In this document: in pieces, positions 55,300 through 64,000 of the stretch
Layout: each line of letters starts with the position of its first letter
Numbering within the stretch: the stretch's first letter is position 1
DNA from: Selaginella tamariscina
Taxonomy: Eukaryota > Streptophyta > Lycopodiopsida > Selaginellales > Selaginellaceae
Length of the DNA: 64,000 nucleotides
Direction of reading: 5' to 3'
NCBI GenBank assembly: GCA_003024785.1
Contig: PUQB01000226.1
Location: forward strand, 93,501 to 157,500
Notes under the pieces: generated by a model
What the model saw: only the letters and a program-made list of their open reading frames with translations
Databases searched by the model: none
What the model was told of the DNA's origin: nothing
Translations under genes and position numbers: made by a program

Positions 55300-56395
55300 T
55301 ATGTATATAAATGTTTAATTTCTACAATATATTTTTAGTATGTATCTGTTATCTGTGTATTTCATATATATATATTATCTATATATTATCACAATGGGAT
55401 AATAGATTTTTCCCAAATTTATTTTAACAAATTTTATTAGTGGTTTATTTAAAACTTAATTATATTCTCTCTCTTGACCGTCAACTAATATACGTATATA
55501 TACAGTTTTAAGAATACACCTTAATTAATTGATAATACTCAAATACTAATGTATTTAAGTTTTATGTAATTTGAAATATTACAATACCGTATACTTTGTG
55601 GTTACAAGTATATATACGTACACACACACCACCTTAAATATCTATTTTTAATGAATATTTTCACTATGTGCGAGGAATCAATTAAGTTACTTAAGGTAGA
55701 AGTCGAACGCAGTTAATCACTCGATTAGTGCCTATCACGCCTTAAAACGTATGTGAAATTTTTAAACTTCAAGAGAAGCATATTTTGAAAACAAGTTTTA
55801 AATTTGATATAATATGATTAATTCAGTTAAGGTAAGCGCAAATGTTTAGAAAGAGATATTATTTTCTTGTACATTTTGTTCCGTAAGCAGTATATGGGAA
55901 AAGTATAAACGCCTCTTTATCATTTCATAATGGATACTGCAGATATTCAAATTAAATATATGAATAATTTTTATATTTTTTATTTATATGTTATATTTTT
56001 TATTTACCTATTTATAATATAATTACATACACAAGTAATATAATGTGAAGATGATTAGATTGTACGATTAAATTTAAACCACCCACATAACCAAACACAA
56101 GTATTTATCTCAAACCAATAAACATATAACTATACTTATAACCTATATTCGTATAACTATATACCTATATAGATAGGTTTGAGTTTACAAACATGGTCAT
56201 CTTAAATACATTTGAACCAGGGAATCTCTCAAATCTGTCCGTTCGAGTGTACAATAACAGATAAGCCAAAGGCTATCGGTAGTGAAATCTAAATGGATTG
56301 ACTTTTTAAAGAAGCTCTCAACAGTACCAATAAGGGGAAGATGAGGTGTTATAGTAATTATTTGGTGTGTGTTCGACGAATTGTTGAAAAGATTC
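55300..56395. other. AT-rich intergenic DNA
   Basis: No gene seen. A patch at 56215-56330 (GAACCAGGGAATCTC, then CCGTTCGAGTGTACAATAAC) is less AT-rich and may be the edge of the repeat cluster that follows. Confidence 0.6.
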
Positions 56396-57050
56396 GTAAC
56401 TAATTATAATGAGATAGTCTTTTTTTATAAAAAGAGCGGATGTTCAAAGAAATTGTATTATTCTTCATGGTAAGGATCAGATACGTGCCCCTGGAAAAGT
56501 TCTTGTATGTATTACACTTTATAAAGCAAAAAAGCATTTAAAGTCATTATTCAGTTATGATTTACATAGTGACTATTGGCTTAATTTACCACAACTACAT
56601 TACATGACCTCTTTAAAATCGTCTGGGAAACGGAATGTATATACGATTCACGTGAAGGCTTTTTAAAAATACTAGAGGGGTTGTTGTTTATACCAATGTC
56701 GAGTTGTACGATGAGAGAGCCTATGTGATATTCTTACATATTCTTTTAATGATTTTCACATTAATGGAAGCAAGCAGAAATACACGGTGAGAAGTTGACA
56801 TTGAAGACATATAATATGAGGTGTAGAGATGTTGCCTTACAAACTATATGAAAGAGTAAAAAGTTTATCACACTTGGAGAATTTGCAAGGCAAATGCATT
56901 TTGTTTCTCCTACTTTTTTCTACATTTCTATCTTAAGTTCAACCACTCTTAAGCAATTCCTTGACAGGCCTATCAGCTTTATTGGTTAGGCAAAACAGAA
57001 AACGGACGTGTGTGACAACTTATTATAAATAAGAGAGATGGAATGCATTT
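56396..57050 (+). repeat. repeat unit A (655 bp) of a direct/inverted cluster
   Basis: It begins GTAACTAATTATAATGAGA and ends GGAATGCATTTG. It matches unit B (57051-57749) over its whole length with roughly 8-10 percent difference and small gaps. Its frame is broken relative to unit B. Confidence 0.9.
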
Positions 57051-57749
57051 GTAACTAATTATAATGAGAGTCTTTTTTTATAAAGAGAGCAGACGTTCGA
57101 AGAAATTGTATTTTCTCCAATGGTAAGGATCAGAGACGCGCCCCTGAAAAGTTCTTGTATGTATTACTTTATAAAGCAAAAAAGCACTTAAAGTCATTAT
57201 TCAGTCGTGATTTACATAGTGGGTATCGGCTTAATTTATCACAACTACATTATATGACCTCTTTAAATCGTCTGGGAAAACAGAATGTATATACGATTCA
57301 AGTGAAGGCTTTTAAAAATACTAGAGGGGTTGTTGTTTATACCAATGTCAAGTTGTACGATGAGAGAGCCTATGTGATTTCTTACATATTCTTTTAATGA
57401 TTTTCACATTAATGAAAAGTTTTCAGAATGGGCAAGTATATACATATACTGCAAGCGAAATACATGGTGAGAAGTTGACATTGAAGACGTATAATATGGG
57501 TGTAGAGATGTTGCACTTACAAACTATATGAAAGAGTAAAAAGAGTATCAGCACTTGGAGAATGTGCAAGACAAATGCATTTTGTTTCTCCTACTTGTAA
57601 GGAAGTTGTCACACGTCCATTTTCTATCTTGGGTTCAACCATTCTTAAGCAATTCCTTGACAGGCCTATCAGCCTTATTGGTTAGGCCAAAACAGAAAAC
57701 GGACGTGTGTGACAACCTATTTATAAATAAGAGAGATGGAATGCATTTG
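57051..57749 (+). repeat. repeat unit B (699 bp), tandem to unit A
   Basis: The better-kept copy. It carries an 80-codon open frame at 57155-57397 (starting MYVLLYKAKKHLKSLFSRDL, then LNRLGKQNVYTIQVKAF and NTRGVVVYTNVKLYDERAY). This peptide is not recognised. An extra internal stretch (about 57419-57455) and a small hairpin at 57604-57717 distinguish it from unit A. Confidence 0.9.
57604..57717. mobile_element. short inverted-repeat element (MITE-like hairpin)
   Basis: Arms of about 30 bases start GTTGTCACACGTCC and end GGACGTGTGTGACAAC, with four mismatches and a 2-base gap, around a 55-base middle. The whole is about 114 bp. Unit A has only a degraded left arm. No clear target duplication was found, so a MITE is likely but not proven. 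Confidence 0.55.
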
Positions 57750-57774
57750 TATTATAAATGTTCTAAATAATAAT

Positions 57775-58222
57775 AAACTCTTTACTCTTTCACACAACTT
57801 GTAAATGTAACATCTCCATACCTCATATCATACATCTTTAATGCTCTCACCATGTAGTTCTATATGGAATACACTTTTATACTTACCCATTTCCGAAGAC
57901 CTTCCATTAACATAAAGATCATCCAAAAAATACAAAAATATCACACAACCTCCTCACTGCTTAAAAGCTTTCACTTAAATCGTATGTGCCTTTTTCTTTT
58001 CCAAACGACCTAAAGAAATCATGTATTATAATTGTGGTAACTTAAGTCATTATCTACTACATAAGTCACGACTGAATAATGAGTATAAGTGCTTTCTCTA
58101 CTCTATAAAGTGTAACATGTACAAAAACTTATTTTACATACGCATCTATGATCTTTACCATTGGAGATTTTCAAACATCCGCTCTCTCTACAAAAGAAGA
58201 TTATCTCGTTGTAATTAATTAT
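57775..58222 (-). repeat. repeat unit C, inverted relative to A and B
   Basis: The reverse complement aligns with 57051-57555 at about 75 percent, including CATTATTCAGTCGTGA and ACGATT(T/C)AAGTGAA. It is the oldest copy. With unit B it forms a long inverted repeat with a spacer of about 220 bp. Confidence 0.85.
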
Positions 58223-58914
58223 GAATCCTCTTAACTATTCGTCAGTACTATATCACCAAACCACTATTGTAACACTTTAATATACATCTTTCCTTTGTTG
58301 GTATTGTTGAGAGCTTCTTTAAAAATCAGTTCATTTAACTTCCACTGTCAATAGTCTTTTTGCTTTTCCATTGCATACACTGAAGTGGACAGATTTGAGA
58401 GAGTTGGGTGACCACTCGGGAAGTCCAAGTGCTCGACTCAACTTTTGTCGTTGCATGTGAATCCTAGTTTCGTTTCATAAGCTTCACATCTCACACACTG
58501 CAACTAGTTCCTTATCTTATCACATTTATCATTGTAATGTCCTTGCATGGAAAGTGTATGTGTCAACATGAGTACTACATGGTCACTATAGCTACTGTTA
58601 CAATGACATTAGATGCACCAGCATGTGCCCACTGTTAAGATGCACTCACTGTCACTGCCAACATGCAACATTGTCACTGCGAAAGTATACTCCCACTGTC
58701 ACTGTCATTTCTCGTGTATTTCTTTACATTGGAAGTAGCATATGTGTCATGCACGAATAAGCCGCTACAAAGTTTGCATTGTGGGTTCATGTGCCAATAC
58801 GATCTTGTATATTTGGCATCTTTAGAGTTTGTGTCACAAACAAATAATGCTTTAGCTTTATCGTTTACTACCCAAGCTGAAACATGTCTATTACATGTAA
58901 AATTATCGTGTCAC
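58223..58914. other. unassigned sequence
   Basis: No convincing gene. An open frame from 58663 runs into the minisatellite and has no family resemblance. Imperfect CACTGTCACTG(C/T) repeats lie at 58625-58705. Confidence 0.5.
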
Positions 58915-59815
58915 AAACTTCCACATCACCACAAACCTAAACCTAGAACACGAACCAAAGCAAGAAACCCTAAAGTTTGTGATGACGTGGCAACCCATGT
59001 GCCACATGGGGACATGCTCTCGCCCAAACCCTAGTTGAACTGCCATGTCACCACAAACCCTAAACCCTAGAGTTCACAATGACGTGGCAACCCATGTGCC
59101 ACGTGGCAAACATGGTCCCAAGTCACCTCCCCAAATCCCATGTCAAAATGACACGTCACCAAAAAGCCTAAACCCTAAAGTCCTTGATGACGTGGCAACC
59201 CATTCAAACTGCCATGTCACCACAAAACCTAACCCTAAACCCTAAAGTCTGTGATGACGTGGTACCCATTCAAACTGCCATGTCACCACAAATCTAACCC
59301 TAAACCTAAAGTCCTTGATGACGTGGCAACCCATTCAAACTGCCATGTCACCACAAAAACCTAACCTAAACCCTAAAGTCTGTGATGACGTGGCAACCAT
59401 TCAAACTGCCATGTACACACAATCTAACCCTAAACCCTAAAGTCTGTGATGACGTGGCAACCCATTCAACTGCCATGTCACCACAAAACCTAACCCTAAA
59501 GTCCATGATGATGTGGCAACCCATGTGCCACGTGGCAGACGTGGTCTCGGGTCACGTCCCAAACCCTAGGTCAACTGCCGTCACACACGAACCATAGCAA
59601 GAACCCTAGGTCAGATTGCCACGTCACCACGAACCATAGCAATAAACCCTAGGTCAGATTGCCACGTCACCACGAACATAGCAAGAAACCTAGGTCAGAT
59701 TGCCACATCACCACGAACCCTAAACCAAAACCCTAAGTCCGTGCTGATGTGGCAACCCTAAACCCTAAGTCCATGTGGCAGTCACTTCGCAACCCTAGGT
59801 CATAACGATAATTGT
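58915..59815 (+). repeat. minisatellite with telomere-like CCCTAAA motifs
   Basis: About nine units of 60-100 bp contain GATGACGTGGCAACCCAT, then AACTGCCATGTCACCACAAA and CTAACCCTAAACCCTAAAGT. From 59590 a shorter variant (GATTGCCACGTCACCACGAA) repeats three to four times. The CCCTAAA heptamer of plant telomeres occurs in most units, mostly as one or two copies. Confidence 0.92.
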
Positions 59816-62165
59816 TTTAAACCAGCAGAAATACAAAGAGTAATAGAAACCATGACCTATCTACCTTTTCATCAACAAGAAACCCTCCAGTTTTCCATGC
59901 TTCAGACCTTTACCGGTCTATTACCTTTGCCGGGATACTGTCACATGTTGGTGTTGATACGTATGAGCTGATGTCAAAAATAGAGAGCCAATGGAGGTTG
60001 CCAGTACTAAGTAATTGCGAGACCATCTGACTGAAGTTTACCAAATACTGCCATATGTAACCAAGTGCTGCAAAACTGGCTTCTTTTGTGTTCCTGCTCC
60101 TTACAATATGCCTCCATCTGCTTGAAAGGTAAGAAATAAATCTGTCCAAATAACGGTTATCACCCCTCTCTAGATTGTGCACATTGCCTGTGCTTAACAT
60201 TATTCCTATGCTCCACAAATGAAATGTAGTTGTAGCACGCAAAAGCAACCATATCTCCGGATTCATTGAATGATTGGCTGATAAAACTGGACCTGCACAT
60301 ATTGAATTGAAAAGGAAGGAGTCAGTATCCAAGCAGAAGTCGGCATTCCCCGTGGAGCATTCCGGCCATACGCCAAGTAAAGACGGCCTCATGGTGCCCC
60401 AACCGTTGAACCACCTGAAAAATAAATCTCCAAATAGACATTGAAAAGGACATTCCCAGAACCGGTGAAGTTCTGTTTCTATAACGGGATCTAAACAAGG
60501 GACAAGGTAAAGGTTGAGGCTTTACAATGGCACCAACTGGGACACTATCCTGAATAAGTAACCAACTAAAGAACTTATGTTTTGCAGTGAGCTTTGAGTG
60601 CCATATCTTACGGTTTCCGAAAGTGCTTGTTGACGTGTGAAACCTTGTCTTGTCATTCTTGTGACAACCTTTGTATCAGGAGAACCCAACCTAATAGACT
60701 CCCTTCCTATTTTAGGAGTATATTCAAAGAAGTCTGTCTCAGAAAGAAACCACTGCATTTCACCTGGATCCCATGGTAAATCCCGTAATGGACGGGAAAA
60801 GAACCACCAAAGAGAAGCGAAATCCCCTGGCGAGACAGAAGGGTCAACTATGGCTGTTTTTCTGCCCTGTAATATGCACGTATACGAAGGGCAGAATGTA
60901 GGTTCGGTAAAGGGATTATATCAGGTACACGTTGTGGTAGCAGTTCTCCAGCAGTCGTTGAAGAAAAAACTAGCCCTAAAGGAGGGCCGTCCAAGGAAGT
61001 TATCCTAGCGATAACTGTAGCATTAAGTGTCGGATGACTATCCATCACCAACACAAAAAGACTCTGGCGCACAGGCTAACGAAACCAAACCATGCGGCAA
61101 AGAAGCATGAATATGTGGCATGACCGGATCAACGTAACGCTGGGCATGTATGGTACTTCTTTTTACCCTGGCCACCTGAAAAGGAGAAAAAGCTGTAACA
61201 AACAGATCAAGCCAGCCCTTAATGTTAGCTGCAATACGAGAGTGCCATCTAGGCCAAGTGCCATCAGGTCCAGCTGATCGTTTCGCTCCAAGTAGTGCCC
61301 CATCTGCTTCTTTGACGAGTCGGTTAAAAAACAACGGCTGCCGCAAAGCTTCGGATGGACGGCAAGGATCCTTGGTACGTAATGCAAATCGTAAATCAGA
61401 GTTGTGTATTTCCAGCAACGCTTTAGCGATACCCTGATCACCTGTCTTAAAGAAAGTTTAGTTCTTTGCAAAAATCCAATGGTAAGCTTCTCCCAAGACC
61501 CAGCAGCTACAGGTTTTATCTTGGAAAACTGTTCCTGCATTAACAACTTCCACGGTTGCAAGCCAGGTAACAAACTTCTTACCAGTAACTTCGTAGATAA
61601 AGCTTTTGCCTGAAGGAGAGGGTCAAGAGGCCCAAGCCGCCAGCCTGCTTAGGTTGTTGAATCGACTCCCAATTAACCTTAGAGCAAGGATGCACATCTA
61701 CCTCATTTCTCCATAAAAAAGCTCGAAGCAACTTAGTAATTTGGTGCAGGCCGTGCGAATGAGGCTCCCAGCAGGAAACATTATACCATATAGTTGACAA
61801 CACAAGTTGATTAATTACCAGAGCCCTTGCTGCAGTAGATAGTAGTCGAAGACTGTACCTTGCCAGTAGCGCCCTCACCTTTGGGACCAAATGTTGCATT
61901 TGCGCCCCTGCTCTAAAGGTAGTACCACCTGAAATCCCAGATACATAGTTGATTCATCCTGCCGCAGCCATCTAAAATGGAGGTCCTAACCAAGTCGGCC
62001 GTGATCCAAAATGTCCTATCCACATACCACATGACTTATTCCAATTAACCTCAGCAGCTGCCGCCCGAAAAGGTACGAATACATCCATATGCACGTGACA
62101 GATTAGCCTGTGAACCTTCCAAATAGAGAAAGATCATCAGCATAAGAAACATCAAGAAGATTAGA
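59816..62165 (-). mobile_element. LINE (L1-type non-LTR retrotransposon), 5'-truncated
   Basis: On the minus strand the reverse-transcriptase catalytic box SYADDLSLF lies at about 62145-62119. It is followed by the post-catalytic part (LSTAARALVINQLVLSTIWY, then LLRAFLWRNEVDVHPCSKVNW and PKQAGGLGLL at about 61860-61620) and, nearer 60300-60450, a zf-RVT-like region (CPFQCLFGDLFFRWFNGWG). The endonuclease and the front of the RT are absent, so the copy is cut at about 62165, as is usual for LINE insertions. The frame is interrupted many times, so it is old. No poly-A tail is clear at the left end. Confidence 0.85.
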
Positions 62166-62500
62166 TGGTTCAGGCTGCGGTTGTGTATGAGAATTCGGCA
62201 GTTGTAAACCCTGTGGTCATGCCACAACCCTTTACCATGCCTGTCACTCGAAGGACTGTCCACGTAGGCTGCCACGTCAGCACCCTAGAAAACCCCCAAA
62301 AAACCCATGCCCTAGCCCTAAAACCCCTCCCACACCCTTGGGCAATCCAGTTTTGTGCCGTAATCCAAAATTCCTCTGGGTTGTGCATTTCGTGCCAGCC
62401 CAATAGTTAGGATAGGAAAAAGGGGGGGGGGGCTCCGTGACGGAAATAAGGTATAGTATATGAGTGACTTGTGAGTTGTGCCTGAGTCTCTGTTTGAAAT
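62166..62500. other. GC-richer spacer with a piece related to the minisatellite
   Basis: 62255-62335 holds CACGTAGGCTGCCACGTCAG and CCCTAG/CCCTAAA motifs similar in style to the array at 58915-59815. A nine-G run lies at 62423-62431. No gene. Confidence 0.5.
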
Positions 62501-63235
62501 GCAGTCCGAGATGAGTGTTGGCAATGCTTTCAGGTATGCCGCATTTTCATGTCGGTCATGAGTGTGTATCAGTTGTTTCAGGATATAGGCCTCGTGTCTC
62601 TTCTGAGCAGCTGTCCGAGATGGGTTTTTGCTCGGCCTAGTCCGAGTTTGGACTCTATGTTCGGCGCTTGTGGAAGCAAAGTACGATGGAACCCAACGAG
62701 TTCAGGTAGGGCCCAAGTAAAGAAAGGAATTGACGAAATCCGAATTGCAGCCCGAGATGGGTGTGGCCAATGCCTTTGGGTAGGTCGCACTTTCAAATCG
62801 GTCATGGGTGTGTATCAGCCATCTCAGGTTATAGGCCTCGTGTCTCCTCTGAGTGGCTGTCCGAGATGGGTTCTTACTCGGCCTTGGCTGGGTCTAGAGT
62901 CTATGTTCGGCGCTCATGGTGCCATGGGTATGTATCAGCTGTCTCAGGACATAGGCCTTGTGCCTCCTCTGAGCAGCTGTCCGAGATGGGTTCTTGCTCG
63001 GCTTTGTCTGGGTTTGGACTCTACATTCGGCGCTCGTGGCTGGTGCATGCGTCCGAACTGCAGTCCGAGATGGGTGTTGGCAATGCCTTCGGGTAGGCCT
63101 TCGCTTTTAGATCGGCCATGGGTATGTATCAGCTGTCTCAGGATAGGCCTCGTGTCTCCTCTGAGTGGTGTCCGAGATGGGTTCTTGTCCGGGTTTTGAA
63201 CTCTACATTCGGCGCTCGTGGTGCAAAGTAGGATG
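62501..63235 (+). repeat. complex tandem repeats, about 110-130-bp core units
   Basis: Four to five copies of a core with GTGTATCAG(C/T)TG(T/C)CTCAGG, then ATAGGCCTCGTGTCTCCTCT and GTCCGAGATGGGTTCTTG..CGG, ending TTCGGCGCTCGTGG. A second motif (CAG(T/C)CCGAGATG(G/A)GTGTTGG) recurs at about 62500, 62750 and 63062, giving a longer higher-order period of about 250-310 bp. The open frame across it is a by-product of the repeats. Confidence 0.88.
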
Positions 63236-63570
63236 GAAGACTGGAACGACTGTGATTACTCTCTCGGTGCCACATATCTTGTGACGCTAGCTAGTGGTTG
63301 CAGCCGATGTTTTCAGTGCTCCTGCGAGTTTGAGCTCTGCCTCGGCTCCATGGGGTCCTTGGTTTGTTTACCTATGCCTGTGTGGTCTGCACCTCGGTGC
63401 TGATTCCCGGGCAGCTTGCATTTCTCTTTCTTAGGATGCCAGTGCATGGAGGTTGCTTGTCATAGCACGTTAACCGTCTGCTCTGACTTGCTAGCGTTTT
63501 GTAACTCCGACCTTTGGTTGGGCGAGGCCTCTTCATTGGGGCCTTTAGCTCGGGCATTGGTCTGATCCTG
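63236..63570. other. unassigned sequence between two repeat arrays
   Basis: GC-rich with short open frames only. No protein family recognised. Confidence 0.4.
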
Positions 63571-63575
63571 TTGTT

Positions 63576-63793
63576 GACCTGCGTATGGTACAGAGCGCCC
63601 ATAGCTTCGGCGAGTGGGTACTCATGCGATGCGCGGGCCCGATGGTCAGTGACCTGCGTATGGTACAGAGCGCCCATAGCTTCGGCGAGTGGGTACTCAT
63701 GCGATGCGTGGGCCTGATCGTGCTTGACCTTGCGTATGGTACAGAGCGCCCATAGCTTCGGCGAGTGGGTACTCATGCGATGCGCGGGCCGCT
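63576..63793 (+). repeat. three direct repeats of about 74 bp
   Basis: GACCTGCGTATGGTACAGAG, then CGCCCATAGCTTCGGCGAGT and GGGTACTCATGCGATGCG recur three times almost unchanged (starts about 63577, 63650 and 63727). Frames on both strands are open only because of the repeat. Confidence 0.93.
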
Positions 63794-64000
63794 GTTGTTG
63801 CATTCGCTGGTTGGATAGGGGCCTTGGTTACTCGTGTGAATGGTTCAGCTCCAAAGTGTGTTGGCATGTCTTTGTGGAGTGGATGTTTGCTGCCTATTGG
63901 GCGACGCTTTTGTGCCAACCTTTGTGTCGTCACATTGGGAGTGTGCATCTCGGGTTCTCGGACGGCTGCCTTGCATGCCAAGGAGTGTGAGTCTTGAGCT
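63794..64000. other. unassigned end of window
   Basis: GC-rich, with no gene or repeat recognised. Confidence 0.4.

Noticed and set aside
57596-57797. Solo LTR starting TGTAAGG
   Set aside because: It begins like the LTRs of the two Ty3/gypsy elements, but its right part belongs to the inverted unit C and no target duplication fits.
62549-63199. 216-codon open frame with internal repeats
   Set aside because: Open only because of the tandem repeat. There is no start context, domain or homologue that I recognise.

Overview
The window looks like nuclear DNA of a land plant, most likely a seedless one such as a bryophyte or lycophyte. The evidence is a growth-regulating factor with QLQ and WRC domains, a class III peroxidase, a plant-type PHS1 phosphatase, a PPR gene that contains introns, and telomere-like CCCTAAA motifs. 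A ciliary-type NDK plus Dpy-30 gene (NME5/RSP23 kind) argues for a lineage that still makes swimming sperm. Introns and spacers are AT-rich and full of AC, AG and AT microsatellites; exons are short and clearly richer in GC. The species cannot be named from this sequence.

Layout. 1-578 is unassigned. 579-5371 is a young Ty3/gypsy LTR element that stops about 70 bp before the start codon of a kinase-like gene (5442-8262). A large intron of that gene holds an array of hairpins and short repeats between two tRNA-like units. 8400-11250 is AT-rich spacer. From 11.2 to 28.6 kb four host genes lie in a row on the minus strand: PHS1 (dual-specificity phosphatase with actin-fragmin-kinase-like domain), a class III peroxidase, a SYP5-type Qc-SNARE, and the GPI-anchor ethanolamine-phosphate transferase PIG-O. 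28.6-30.2 kb is spacer with one displaced exon fragment and the only N of the window. 30.2-35.0 kb is an older relative of the first LTR element whose 3' part lies inverted. 35.4-38.6 kb is a graveyard: a gag fossil, a PPR fragment, a duplicated gene tail and a DUF300/LAZ1-like remnant. 38.8-40.8 kb is an unusual P-loop NTPase gene with a coiled coil written in 21-bp repeats. 41.0-44.4 kb is the DNA-end-resection gene COM1/SAE2/CtIP (minus), followed by a Gln-rich unknown gene and a PPR gene (both minus). 49.8-51.2 kb is the GRF transcription factor (plus), and 51.7-54.0 kb the NDK-Dpy30 gene (minus). 56.4-58.2 kb is a direct and inverted repeat cluster, 58.9-59.8 kb a minisatellite, 59.8-62.2 kb a 5'-truncated LINE, and 62.5-63.8 kb two further tandem-repeat families.

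The host genes do not form one pathway; they cover cytoskeleton control, cell wall, vacuolar trafficking, GPI-anchor synthesis, DNA repair, organelle RNA processing, growth control and cilia. Many of the host genes show single-base frame slips inside conserved domains, often at or near short homopolymers, so much of the apparent damage may be sequence error rather than gene death.
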